NCBI GenBank assembly: GCA_963989245.1
Contig: OZ022339.1
Location: forward strand, 92,431,142-92,495,141
Length of the DNA: 64,000 bases
DNA from: Nansenia antarctica
Taxonomy: Eukaryota > Chordata > Actinopteri > Argentiniformes > Microstomatidae
Reading direction: 5' to 3'
Below the pieces are notes generated by a model. That model saw only the letters and a program-made list of their open reading frames with translations. It searched no databases and was not told the DNA's origin. This document shows positions 22,857-32,729 of the stretch, piece by piece. Position 1 is the stretch's first letter; each line of letters begins with the position of its first letter. The translations under genes were made by a program, and so were the position numbers.

Positions 22857-23110
22857 CCCACATTTTATGTAGGCACCATAAATGAGTGTCTGAAAGTCCC
22901 GTCGCGTCCCGTCCCCCCCTCACAAAAAAATAAAGTAAGTAAATTGATGGATATCAATCCGATATTTGTATTTATTGTTTTACTCCTGAATAATAACAAA
23001 TACTTCCCCAGTATAGTCCACAACATTTGGCTATTAAAGACTGCCAGCCTTTATTCAAGCAACAAAAACAGTACTCACTGTTACTCACTACTCAGTGACC
23101 AACTGGTTTC
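22857..23110 (+). mobile_element. Decayed hAT-derived flank
   Basis: Segment 22985-23060 (ATACTTCCCCAGTATAGTCC, AAAGACTGCCAGCCTTTATT) matches the inverse complement of about 51795-51870 inside the hAT MITE at 51365-52108. In both places the (ATTC)n LINE tail is adjacent. No terminal repeats remain here. Confidence 0.5.
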
Positions 23111-23184
23111 AAGTTAAAACAATTTAAACAGCAGCATTCAGCATTGTAGAAAAAAAATGAGTTACTGTCTGATTTCTAGTTGTA

Positions 23185-23420
23185 GTGCCTTCAGTTCTCT
23201 TTCATAGTATTCGTTTGATATCTCACTATGGGAACGCCCCCTGCGTGACCTCATCACCATTGGCTGGCCCAGGCGACGCTTGTGTCACGAGGGACGGGAC
23301 CCTCCGCCTATATAAGACGTACACACGGCATTCAAAAGCCTTTTCTCGCTTCTCACTGGAGCTGACAACAACTGTGCGGGTGGCTAGAGCTAAACAGTCC
23401 ACAGACACGAGCGACCACCA
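23185..23420 (+). promoter_or_regulatory. TATA/CCAAT promoter-like segment
   Basis: An inverted CCAAT box (ATTGG at about 23260) is followed about 50 bp later by TATATAAG (about 23310) and a CA-rich start region. CACTATGGGAACGCCCCC upstream resembles the 5' part of fish retroelements. No downstream ORF is driven by it in this window. It may be an LTR or LINE 5' region. Confidence 0.4.
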
Positions 23421-23421
23421 C

Positions 23422-23464
<43 letters not shown>

Positions 23465-23640
23465 TATGGAAAGTTAGCCCGTCAGTGACGGTGCAGTGAG
23501 TGTGTGTTAGCCCGTCAGTGACGGTGCAGTGTGTGTGTGTGTGTGTGTGTTAGCCCGTCAGTGACGGTGCAGTGTGTGTGTGTGTTAGCCCGTCGGTGAC
23601 GGTGCAGTGTGTGTGTGTTAGCCCGTCAGTGACGGTGCTG
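23422..23640. repeat. (AC)n plus GT-linked minisatellite
   Basis: (AC)n at 23422-23462. Then five copies of TTAGCCCGTCAGTGACGGTG separated by (GT)n of varying length, to 23638. Each unit holds the palindrome CCGTCAGTGACGG. Confidence 0.85.
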
Positions 23641-23706
23641 AGCCGTGCTGTACATTAACAAACACGTTTGTACAGCTGTTCCTTTGTGTCGACCTCCCTC
23701 TGTGCC

Positions 23707-24172
23707 TAGAGACTCTAGGTGCTAGCTAGCTACGGTAGCTAACGTTACCACCAGGTGCTAGCTAACTAAGGTAGCTAATGTTACCACCAGGTGCTAACCA
23801 GCTACGGTAGCTAACGTTACCACCAGGTGCTAGCTAGCTACGGTAGCTAACGTTACCACCAGGTGCTAGCTAACTAAGGTAGCTAATGTTACCACCAGGT
23901 GCTAGCCAGCTACGGTAGCTAACGTTACCACCAGGTGCTAGCTAACTAAGGTAGCTAATGTTACCACCAGGTGCTAACCAGCTACGGTAGCTAACGTTAC
24001 CACCAGGTGCTAGCTAGCTACGGTAGCTAACGTTACCACCAGGTGCTAGCTAACTAAGGTAGCTAATGTTACCACCAGGTGCTAGCCAGCTACGGTAGCT
24101 AATGTTACCACCAGGTGCTAGCTAGCTACTGTAGCTAATGTTACCACCAGGTGCTAGCCAGCTACGGTAGCA
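23707..24172. repeat. 36-bp minisatellite with higher-order structure
   Basis: Thirteen units of 36 bp (GTGCTAGCTAGCTACGGTAG, then CTAACGTTACCACCAG). Three variants differ in the GCTAGCTACGG / GCTAACTAAGG / GCTAACCAGCTACGG part. Their order A-B-C-A-B-C'-B-C-A-B-C'-A-C' shows a partial 108-bp higher-order period. Confidence 0.93.
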
Positions 24173-25490
24173 TTCCTACACTTGAGATGGATGTCACTGC
24201 ATGGAGTCTACAAGAGTTGTGTATGCTGGAGTGTATCCACTTAGGTTCACTCTTATAGAGTCATTTAAATGCTCATCTGTCAGTCTTGTTCAGAAGTAGT
24301 AGATTTCATTACATTCATATCAGAAAAATCTGACTCTCAAAGTGTAGAGCCAAATACAACAAATACTTTCAGGGCTGGTTGGTGAATATTCTTATAGTTG
24401 CTTGGGTCTACCAGGCTCCAGAAATGTTGTGAATGTAGCTGGACATTATTCTGGAGCTTTATAACCGCCATCTCCATTTCTCCAGGCTTGACACTGAACA
24501 GTTCAGCTATCTGCTCTCAGTGTTTCCGTTGGTTGCTGCCTTGGGGAGGGGGTGGCATGGACTGTGGCATATGTGGTCTTGACTATCTGTCCACTTTCTC
24601 ACCTGGTTCTTGCTCTCTCTCTTTGGTGTGCCGACACCATCCTGCTCTCTCTCCTTCTCTATCCTCCTCTCCCTCTTTTGCTGTCAACCAAAAGGCAAAC
24701 ATAACAACCAGAGTATGTATAATTTAATAAGAGGTATAAATTGATCCATATCAATTCATAACATAATTCGAATTGAATATTGGGTTGCTGAAAAATAAAT
24801 TGTATATCCATCTATAGAAAACAGACATTTTCAATGAGTGAGGGTTTGTTCCAATGCTTCAATCCACTGTCCATGTACTGTAAATATACCATTATGGTAT
24901 TACCATAAAGCCCAATTCTAGCAGAATAAGAAAGATTGTATATCTACTTTAAGTAAAATAATAAAGTCCCTCCAGTTAGCTCTTTAGCTGGCATGTGTGC
25001 AGCAGACTAGCTCATCTCATCACCTCTGACCTAGTTCTTTGACACTATTCACACCATGGAACTATAATCAGACACTAGTCACAATAATATCAACCTTTCT
25101 CTGTCAGAACACTCAGCAAGTATATTTGCTAACGTTTCAACTTGCTTACTTTCATCTGCAGACATCTCACCCTGCAAAAACTCTTGTGTCTCGTGCGCGC
25201 CCACTTGCGCAAAAAGTATATTTTCTCCAGCGCTGGTACAGCGCGAAGCGAAGTGTGGAGAGATAGGTCTGGCTATGAGAAGTGTGGAGAGATAGGTCTG
25301 GCTATGAGAAGTGTGTCAGAAGCATTCGCTTAGAGAATAACAAATCTCATGTGGTCTTGAGAAGAAATCTCAAACATTTTAATGAGCAATCTTTCTTGGC
25401 AGGTTTTAGTCAGAAGTAGAATTGATGTCATGTTACTATAAGTTCAATGATGCTCAACTGGCATTGGACTTCTTCAATGAATCAACTCAG
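24173..25490. other. No gene; short tandem repeat
   Basis: No exon recognised. About two copies of a 29-bp unit (GGAGAGATAGGTCTGGCTAT) lie at 25256-25315. An open frame at 24398-24727 has no known motif. Confidence 0.45.
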
Positions 25491-25630
25491 TTGACCTAGG
25501 TACAGAGGAACGGCTGTAAATATGTTTTTATTGGCGTACAGCACGGCTCAGCAACGTCACTGACGTGCTGAGCGAGTCTTTTCTAAATAATAAAGAATAA
25601 AGAACAAGTACAGCTCTCTGGTTCACTCAG
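25491..25630 (-). repeat. Inverted copy of the 23.57-23.70 kb segment
   Basis: The minus strand reads CGTCAGTGACGTTGCTGAGC, then CGTGCTGTAC, about 20 unrelated bases and CCGTTCCTCTGT. This parallels CGTCAGTGACGGTGCTGAGC, then CGTGCTGTAC at 23626-23655 and its flank. It also contains a near-perfect hairpin (GCTCAGCAACGTCA facing TGACGTGCTGAGC). Confidence 0.65.
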
Positions 25631-27050
25631 TCTCTCTCCAACACCTCAGCAGGTTTTCCCCGTCTCCTTCACTCTCCCGGGGGAACAAACACACACTGGT
25701 TAAATAGACCATCCAGTATTGGCTGTTGTGGTTCCTGTATGCCTCCAGGGGGCCCCGTCACAAAGCTCCTATACTCTGTTAAGTCCATGTCCACAAGAGT
25801 GTGAGAGGTGGCATTATTTGCAAGGTCATCTCCAGGTAAAGGTGCATTTTCCTCTGAATGGATCAAATAGACTGAACCGATCCTCTGGTTGAGCCATTTT
25901 ACTCCTAGTTATGCTTTCACAGTGCTATTATTACATTTTTTTTTTTTTTTTCCTAATCCAGGTTTGTGGTATTGAGTCCTACCTGGGGTGCCATTTTTTA
26001 TGTAACGGTTTTGACCTTTGACTTGGTTGTCCGGGGTGCGATGAGGAGAGCTTCCATTGATGAGCGTATCAGCGTATACGCGTGATCAGCGTATTCCGTG
26101 TCCTCCATTTGTGGTTTTACAATCAAAAGTGTAGTCTTACAAAGAGACAAAAGTATTAGTATGCCATTGTCTATATGACATTATCTGTGTAAATATAATT
26201 TAGGTTTAAAAAGGTTTTTTTAAGACATTTTGGCGCTCAGGCTTTTAGCTGCGTCACTCCCGTGATGCTGCGCTCTAAGAACGTTCTAGACTGTTGAGCA
26301 ATTTACGATCACTCAAATATCATTGTGTGCGAGGCCTGACAATTTTGATCATGTCCGTGACCGAAGAATAGTTCTCTTGACATTCAAAGAGCTCAGAAAA
26401 ATATTGCTATCGATAATACTTTTTACCCACAATTCCACAGTGAACCTGGGGGGATAGCACCATAGCACCAGCCTCCCCCCAAGCACCTTCATGGGAGAGG
26501 GCACCAACTGCCATCATTCACTTCAGACTTGTATAGAAATTTACAAAATTAAAAAATCCATATACAGTATACTGTATATCAGCACCCATTATTATATAGA
26601 TCCTAAATATTACTGAATCAATATAACTGTGAGTGGAATGTGGCTCATGCATTGCTGTTATCGAGAGGGTCTTACAGTGAGAGTACAATTTGAACAGTAT
26701 CATGAGAAGTGAGACAAAGGAGTCAGAGTCCTGTTGATCATGTCCGTGACCATCTATGACAATTAACAAAAGACAATAATTACAAACTAACTACCTGGTT
26801 ATCATCTGCCGTCTTCCATAAATGCTCCGCAATGCAAATGTTTTGGTTGGTACTACTAAGTGTTAAGTTGTCATGGTTTTCACGACGGTATATCCGTTTC
26901 TACTGTTATCATCACTATCATTGATAACAATCAACAAGCACATTTAAAAAAACGGGTACGAGTACAGTAGCCTCTCACCTGACCCTGGGCTGTGTCACCT
27001 CACTCTACGTCTCACACACAAGCACTTCTGATTTGGGTTCTGCCACCGTT
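25631..27050. other. No gene recognised
   Basis: Contains a poly-T run near 25937-25952 and scattered short ORFs without motifs (for example 25669-25866 minus). No spliced exon was identified before the tet3-like pieces. Confidence 0.4.
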
Positions 27051-27319
27051 CATGGCTTGCCTTTCTTCTTCTCCGAGGCGGCCTTCTTGGCCTCCAGGCG
27101 GCGCTGTCGGCAGGACTTGGCCGGCTTGGGGAGCTTGCGGACGGCGCGGCGGAAGTTGTCCAGCACCTGGATGGCGCCGGACTTCATCTTCAGCTGCTGG
27201 CCCTCCTCGCTGCCGTGCTCGTCGGTGAGCGAGACCTTGTAGAGGGGCAGCACATGGAGCTGCTCGTCCTCTGGGATCTCCCCCACCTTGCGGTTGTCCT
27301 CTTTCGTCAGGGTGCACAC
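27051..27319 (-). pseudogene. tet3: tet3-like exon (upstream catalytic-domain segment)
   Basis: A strong acceptor (pyrimidine tract then CAG) precedes GTGTGCACCCTGACG at 27319. The exon encodes VCTLTKEDNRKVGEIPEDEQ, LHVLPLYKVSLTDEHGSEEG, KSGAIQVLDNFRR and RQRRLEAKKAASEKKK. In TET 5-methylcytosine dioxygenases this segment lies before the C-terminal half of the double-stranded beta-helix; the RRLEAKKAA end points to TET3. The frame runs into a TGA at 27051. An AAG|GCAAGC sequence at 27061 could be a GC-type donor. In this locus the exon comes after the pieces that should follow it, so the order is not that of a working gene. Confidence 0.8.
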
Positions 27320-27424
27320 CTGGGAGAGAGGCGGTGGTGGGGGGGGGGAGGGGAGAGGGGGCATGCCGCGTCACGGGCCCCTCTCTCTTGTCCTTGGTCT
27401 GGCCTGGTCCCGGACTAGCCCCTG

Positions 27425-27600
27425 CCGCCGCCCCGTACTTGCGCTTCTTGCGGTAGGCCTTGATCTCCTCCTGGGAGAGGCCCAGTAGAGCGGCCTCCTG
27501 CTGCCTCTGCCGCGCCCGCTCCGCGTGCACATTCATCTTGGCCTCCCACATGGCCAGGCCGTGGACGGAGGCCAAGGTCTGTATAGAGGCCTAGGCCCAG
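27425..27600 (-). pseudogene. tet3: tet3-like segment after the beta-helix
   Basis: The minus strand encodes HGLAMWEAKMNVHAERARQR, EEIKAYRKKRKYG and flank. This matches the TET3 stretch that directly follows the QHKN end of the catalytic domain. Here it is separated from that end by about 350 bp of unrelated sequence and lacks its own upstream join. It reads into low-complexity Gly/Pro codons and then meets the 27319 acceptor region. Confidence 0.78.
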
Positions 27601-27835
27601 GCCTACTACTGTTCATCTATTAGCAATTAATGATATATTAACAACCTACGTGGTCTGCGAGGAGAAGTCAGTCAAACTTTCGGAGGTAAACATGATAATC
27701 CGGAAGAATTGACAAGCTGCTGTAACTGTATAACTTCCATACAGCGAGATGGAGGACTAGTCTGGTGTCAGATGTCAGACGCCTCTAAAATCCAACTGCG
27801 TGTTCCTACGAAATTATTTCCCAGCTGTCTGATCA
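27601..27835. other. No coding sequence seen
   Basis: Non-coding gap between two tet3-like pieces. No splice sites consistent with a join were found. Confidence 0.4.
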
Positions 27836-27935
27836 AGGCAACACGTGACTGATCAAGGCAACACGTGACTGATCAAGGCAACACGTGTCTGATCAAGGCA
27901 AATCGTGACTGATCAAGGCAACACGTGTCTGAACA
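27836..27935. repeat. 20-bp tandem repeat
   Basis: Five units of GACTGATCAAGGCAACACGT, with T/A variants. The last merges into the end of the tet3-like catalytic piece just after the QHKN codons. Confidence 0.88.
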
Positions 27936-27944
27936 CGTGTTCTT

Positions 27945-28255
27945 GTGCTGGTAGAAGACCAGGGAGATGCGCGTGGGGTGGGAGCGGTCGGGCCTCTTCA
28001 GAGGCGTGGTGGCATGTAGCTCGCGCCGGGCGCACTCAATCAGGATGGAGCCGTGGGCCGGGGCCACCGCCACGCCGCCGATGTTGGGGTCCAGGAAGTT
28101 GTGTTCGCTGTCCGACCAGTACTCCCCGTCGCACGGGTCCCCCCTCTGGCTCTCGGCGTCGCTCTCCGTCCGGTTGTGTTCGCTGTCCGACCAGTACTCC
28201 CCGTCGCACGGGTCCCCCCTCTGGCTCTCGGCGTCGCTCTCTGTCCGGTTGAGCT
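27945..28255 (-). pseudogene. tet3: tet3-like C-terminal catalytic segment with internal duplication
   Basis: The minus strand encodes two tandem copies of RTESDAESQRGDPCDGEYWS (78-bp unit), then FLDPNIGGVAVAPAHGSILI, ECARRELHATTPLKRPDRSH and PTRISLVFYQHKN. The His in ELHATTP is the C-terminal iron ligand of TET enzymes, and the Arg in HPTRISLVF contacts 2-oxoglutarate; both are present. After QHKN the frame leaves TET homology inside the 20-bp repeat. The duplicated acidic unit is not in human TET3 as I know it. Confidence 0.82.
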
Positions 28256-28530
28256 GCTCGTCCTCGGGGATCTCCCCCACCTTGCGGTTGTCCGCGTGCA
28301 CCTTCATCTTGGCCTCCCACAAGGTCAACGGTCACATCTCACCTTTATTATTGCCTATCCCCCACCTTGCGGTTGTCCACGTGCACCTTCATCTTGGCCT
28401 CCCACACGGTCAACGGTCACATCTCACCTTTATTATTGCCTTGCTGGGGATCTCCCCCACCTTGCGGTTGTCCGCACACGGTCAACGGTCACATCTCACC
28501 TTTATTATTGCCTTGCTGGTGTAACCCCTC
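28256..28530 (-). repeat. Reshuffled tandem modules of tet3 exon ends
   Basis: Three imperfect modules combine LWEAKMKVHA codons, DNRKVGEIPEDEQL codons (both tet3-derived but from different exons) and a shared non-coding piece (GGCAATAATAAAGGTGAGAT on the minus strand). The joins are direct and in frame in the module next to 28255. This looks like replication template switching rather than splicing. Confidence 0.75.
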
Positions 28531-28775
28531 ACAATCCGGACAGACCAGGCAGGCACACAGGTTCACTTTCAAGCTGTTTATTTATCTGAATGTGCAAACA
28601 AAATGGTGGTTATTTAATGGTAGGCTCCAGCACAAAACAGCTCTCGCCCCATCTCCAGCACACAGGGGTGAGCCTTTGTCATAACATCAAATAATTATTA
28701 GTTATCATACCTTTCATATCATTATAACACACAAGACTAAACCATACCCATGGATGCAACATACATACAACATAC
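28531..28775. other. No gene recognised
   Basis: Flank between tet3-like pieces. An AT-rich segment around 28680-28740. Confidence 0.4.
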
Positions 28776-28888
28776 CTGAATGTGGCACAGAATGTGGCAC
28801 ATAAGTCCATGCAGGCGGTGACCCCAGAGAAGGGCCTGCCCTCCTTCAGCCCCAGCCTGCAGTCTGGAGCCGCCGACTCGTTCTGACA
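28776..28888 (-). pseudogene. tet3: tet3-like exon lacking the iron-binding HxD
   Basis: Acceptor GTGTGTCCAG precedes 28888, and a perfect donor AG|GTATGT follows 28776. The exon encodes CRLGLKEGRPFSGVTACMD, then LCATFCATFR. Family members continue CAHAHKDQHN there, with His and Asp of the iron-binding HxD. Here this is replaced by a duplicated 12-bp unit (TGTGCCACATTC twice). The residue loss means the locus cannot encode a normal TET dioxygenase even if spliced. Confidence 0.82.
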
Positions 28889-29099
28889 CTGGACACACAC
28901 ACACACATACTTGTTTATGCTACATTGTGGGACAATATGACTAGGACCTCCCGTGTGGGGACACCCCTTTCTAGACACCGTACAGCACTGAGAAAAATCA
29001 GGCATGATCAGAAAAAATTCAGGAACCAGAATCTCACTTCAAATTAGCAATATTCAATACTTTTTTCAAGACATGACTTCTTCCACCCATGTGGGGAGT
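28889..29099. other. No gene recognised
   Basis: Short (CA)n near 28890-28907 and unique-looking flank. Confidence 0.4.
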
Positions 29100-29464
29100 C
29101 TCAGGTTGCTATCTTTCTGGGGACACCATAACACACTTTCAGATATTACTATCTTTCCGGGGACACCATAACACACTTTCAGATGTTACCATCTTTCCGG
29201 GGACACCATAACACACTTTCAGATGTTACCATCTTCCTGGGGACACCATAACACACTTTCAGATGTTACCATCTTTCTGGGGAACACCTTAACACACTTT
29301 CAGATGTTACCATCTTTCTGGGGAACACCTTAACACACTTTCAGATGTTACCATCTTTCTGGGGAACACCTTAACACACTTTCAGATGTTACCATCTTTC
29401 TGGGGAACACCTTAACACACTTTCAGATGTTACCATCTTTCTGGGGAACACCTTAACACACTTT
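29100..29464. repeat. 40/41-bp minisatellite, left part
   Basis: About nine units of ATCTTTCTGGGGAACACCTT, then AACACACTTTCAGATGTTACC. Early units have GGGGACACCATAAC (40 bp), later ones GGGGAACACCTTAAC (41 bp). The array is interrupted by a hairpin MITE and resumes at 29675. Confidence 0.92.
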
Positions 29465-29674
29465 GGTTGAATCCCAAATGGAGCCCTTATCCAAGCCCTG
29501 AACCCTTGAAGACTTTGGGTGCGTTTGTTTAATCTCCCGGGAGCGCACTCGGGTTGCTCTGGTGAGAGCAGCTCTCACCAGAGCACCCGGAGTGCGCTCT
29601 CGAGAGGTAAAACATTTACTCCCAAGTCTTCAAGGGTTCAGGGCTTGGATAAGGGCTCCATTTGGGATTCGGCC
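29465..29674. mobile_element. Hairpin MITE, 210 bp
   Basis: The whole element is a near-perfect inverted repeat. Outer ends read GGTTGAATCCCAAATGGAGC on the left and GGCCGAATCCCAAATGGAGC on the right (inverse strand). The arms of about 100 bp meet at CTCTGGTGAGAGCAGCTCTC. It is flanked by TTT on both sides (29462-29464 and 29675-29677), and the minisatellite unit is restored if it is removed. A 3-bp target duplication fits PIF/Harbinger-type insertion. Confidence 0.9.
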
Positions 29675-29815
29675 TTTCAGATGTTACCACCTTTCCGGGG
29701 AACACCTTAAGACACTTTCAAAATGTTACCATCTTTCTGGGGAATCAACACACTTTCAGATATTACTATATTTCTGGGGAACACCTTAACCCACTTTCAG
29801 ATGTATTTCTGAGTG
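29675..29815. repeat. 40/41-bp minisatellite, right part
   Basis: About three more units, more diverged (some shortened, for example GGGGAATCAACACAC), end the array. Confidence 0.88.
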
Positions 29816-30265
29816 TTGATGTCTACTCTACATATTTGACATAGTACAGTCTGGGGCATATAGTGCACAGTCTAGGAGTTAGTAGACAGTCTGGGGCTTT
29901 GTATAACAATGACCACCCAGACCACTCTAATACAACTTTGGCAATATTCTACCATCAATACTATTCTTTGTTAACTAACCCACCCTTGTGCTCCTCCATT
30001 TTGCTTTTCAGAGCATTTTCCAAAGATAGGACAAGGCACACATCTATACAAACATACTTTTCAAACAGCATACATCATGACTAGCCTTATATTTTGCTTG
30101 ATAATGGAGTATGTTACGATACAACCAAAATACTGGAAATAATACAATAAACCAAATAAACCCTAACCATAACAAACAACAAATCCACTTTTGTTGAGAT
30201 GAGGTGCTGTTGCCTTCGCATAGCGGCAATAGTGTTGCTAAATAGAGGGTGGTGATGGGAGTTTT
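29816..30265. other. No gene; flank of the recombinase ORF
   Basis: No motif. The distal 50 codons of the minus-strand open frame extend here beyond an A-rich stretch (plus-strand poly-T at about 30261-30275) and do not look like recombinase sequence. Confidence 0.4.
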
Positions 30266-32289
30266 TTTTTTTTTTCTTCTTAAGGTTCAGTACTGTGGAT
30301 AAGGTTGCCAACTGCTTTCTCAGTCTGGTAGACGTCATTGCCTCAGGATGCTTGAGATCACACTGTTTGGAAAAATCTCTGAGAAGGTCAGCCCCTCGAT
30401 GGTACCACATGGCTTTCGGTATGGCAAACAGATACTCGTTATCTTTGAGGACGTCACATTGATTTCTGGTTTCACAGAGCAGGACAAGTGATGCCACCAT
30501 TGACGGACTTAAGAGGATGGGCACCTTCCTGCCGCACTTTCCTCTCAGTTCTACTCTGGAGAAGTGACTGCAGAGCTTTACCTCCAGCTCAGAGAGAGCA
30601 TAGTTGATATCCTCGTGAGTTGACGATTCATCTCTTGATAAGAATGCCGAGAGAGGCATTTTGGACACCTCCCCTTGTCTGCGCCTGTTGAAAAGGATAA
30701 TTCCTACTTGAGTCACCTTGGCCAGCTTCTTCCAGTTCTCAGTTGACACCTCAGACTTCAGGTCCTCGGTGTACTGCTGCTGCTTCATTTCCAGGTAATC
30801 ATGCAACTTTTTGACATCCTCCGTTAAGGGCAGGAGAAGAGGAGCATTCCACTTTGCCTCACTCAGGGTCTGCAAACATTCTCTGGACACACACTCATTC
30901 CATTTTGCGTCGTAGATCCTTCGAAAGCTGCATGCCTCTTCCGCTGCCTTTTTGTCCTGTTTGATGAGCGCATCACACTCCAGGAGCATAGACATTCTGT
31001 TCAGGCTATTGCCAAGTTTCAGTGGAAGTGAGAGAGATTTTCCTTTCCTTGTCTTGGTTTGTGAAGTGTGTTTCACTGCCTTGACTGTGAGGTAGAAGTT
31101 TCCTGGCATGACATATTCTTTTATGGTCGTCAGTGGTGTGACCTCACTACCATACAGAACAAGTCGACCCAGCTCCCTTAACTTCTGGCGCATGTATTCA
31201 TGTTTTCCAGGTTCAGATCCGTGCTTGTTGTAGAGGTACTTTGCGAACTCCATAATGCACCAGTCTCCTTTGACTGTGTCTGCAATGTCGTCCTGGTTCA
31301 TTTTGGTTACAAGCTTCCAGACATCCTCGGACACCCCATGGGGGGAGGGTTCGGCAAAGCCACAGAGGGCTTGAACTCTGTTTCTTCCTTTTTTGTCACT
31401 GTTTGGCTTGAAGTTGCATTTGTGTCTCCACAGTGCTCTTTTCGTAAATAAGCCTTTGCAGTGGACACAGTGCATATAATTCTGCCCTCTGGTGTCTTCT
31501 TTTGGCTGCTTACATGCGACTAGAGTCCCTATGCCTGTTTCCAAAACTTCTGCATTGTGTGCATAGTTACCTCTGTTCCGTAGTTGTTCTAAATGCAACC
31601 GCCTTTGATTTGAAGCCTTTGTAAAAGCGAACGCCTTTGCAACCTCAGGCTCCTTGCTGTGAGCACACTCCAAGTGCCTTGCAATTTTTACGACAGCCGA
31701 CTTACAAAACAGACAGAATTGCTTTTTGTTGTAACATCGAGAGCCATCTGCTTTTTTGCTCACAGCGGGAATGGACACAGGGGTGCTTTTTGCACACGGG
31801 GGTGCTTTTTGCACACAGGGGTGCTTTTTGCACTGACAATTTGACGTGGTGGCTGTCCTCTGTCCTTTTCCCAATCACTGTCATCTGAACTTTCATCATG
31901 AGATGGAACATATGTTTTGTCATTAAAAGTGTCAGCATCGGACAAGTCCAAATCATTATCCATGTCATCACAACTGTCTGATCCATCAGGTTGGATGCTG
32001 GTGGACGGCTTGACTGTAGCTGGCGTCCATGGAGTTTGGAGGCTGGTGGACAGCTTGACTGTAGATGGCGTCCATGATGGTTCACCAAGAACCTTCTCGT
32101 TATCCATGTCATCACAGTTGTCATCACAATTGTCATCACAATTGTCATCACAATTGTCCAAATGGTCATCTGATCCATCTTGCGGCATCGAGTTGGAGCT
32201 GTTCTCACAGATCTGCGAGGACTCCAGAGCAGTGCCCGGTGCAGCTGTGGAGGCAGCAGGAGACGGGTGGTGCTGCTGTAGCTCTGCAA
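30266..32289 (-). CDS. Crypton-like tyrosine recombinase ORF, C-terminally truncated and frameshifted
   Basis: An exon starts at 32289 after a good acceptor (TTTTTTTATCCCGTACAG) and encodes VAELQQHHPSPAAS and an acidic low-complexity stretch with (DDNC)n. After a frame change it continues CLFCKSAVVKIARHLECAHS, a C2H2-type finger. The core follows, with box I-like VGIILFNRRRQGEVSKMPLS and box II-like TSTRLRKQLATLSTVLNL, which carry conserved arginines of Crypton-type tyrosine recombinases. The homology stops at an A-rich tract (about 30282), before the expected second half of box II and the catalytic Tyr. The frame breaks at a 19-bp repeat (31777-31833). The protein cannot recombine DNA as it stands. 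Splicing to the NET exon is inferred from phase. A diverged non-Crypton recombinase is the main alternative. Confidence 0.7.
31777..31833. repeat. 19-bp tandem repeat, three copies
   Basis: Three units of ACAGGGGTGCTTTTTGCAC (middle one ACGGGG). The recombinase frames on either side agree for one or four copies but not for three, because 38 extra bases is not a multiple of three. Confidence 0.92.
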
Positions 32290-32451
32290 CTGTACGGGAT
32301 AAAAAAAACAATAAATGGTTGTCTCAATTATCAATTTTTGTTACTAAATAAGGACAAAATAAACATATAAACACATACATAGACACACCAAGGGCAAAAT
32401 AAAAACAAACCAGGAACCGAGGACAGTACTCATGCTGACCGGTTCACTCAC

Positions 32452-32729
32452 CAGAGATCTTCTTTTTGTGGAGGAAGGAGATGTATCTCTGCAGCTTCCG
32501 CTGTGTGGAGGGCTTGAGGTCTTCAATCACCAAATCAAACTCCTCGGGTTTGGAGTACTCCATTGAGTGTTCCTCGAACTGGACAATTTTTATCACTTGG
32601 CTCAGCTTTTCGCAGGGGACATTGAGAAGGTCTTCCATGAGCTGTTCCATCTCCTGGACAGACATGGGTTTACACACCTTCGCCCTCTGGGAGGCGAGCA
32701 TAGAACTGTTCTTCACCCCTTTCTTCTTA
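32452..32729 (-). CDS. Exon encoding a BET-type NET domain
   Basis: Acceptor CTGGCTCTGCAG precedes 32729 and donor CTG|GTGAGT follows 32452. The exon encodes KKKGVKNSSMLASQRAK and then a domain with CKPMSVQEMEQLMEDLLNVP, EKLSQVIKIVQFEEHSM, FDLVIEDLKPSTQRKLQRYI and SFLHKKK. This follows the NET (extra-terminal) domain of BRD2/3/4 proteins (PMS..E..QL, LPGEKL..VV.II, LKPSTLRELERYV), which binds short basic or hydrophobic peptides of chromatin factors. No bromodomain is visible nearby. Entry phase matches the exon ending at 35454, and exit phase matches the recombinase exon at 32289. Its first 20 codons are paralogous to those of exon 35454-35564. Confidence 0.8.
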
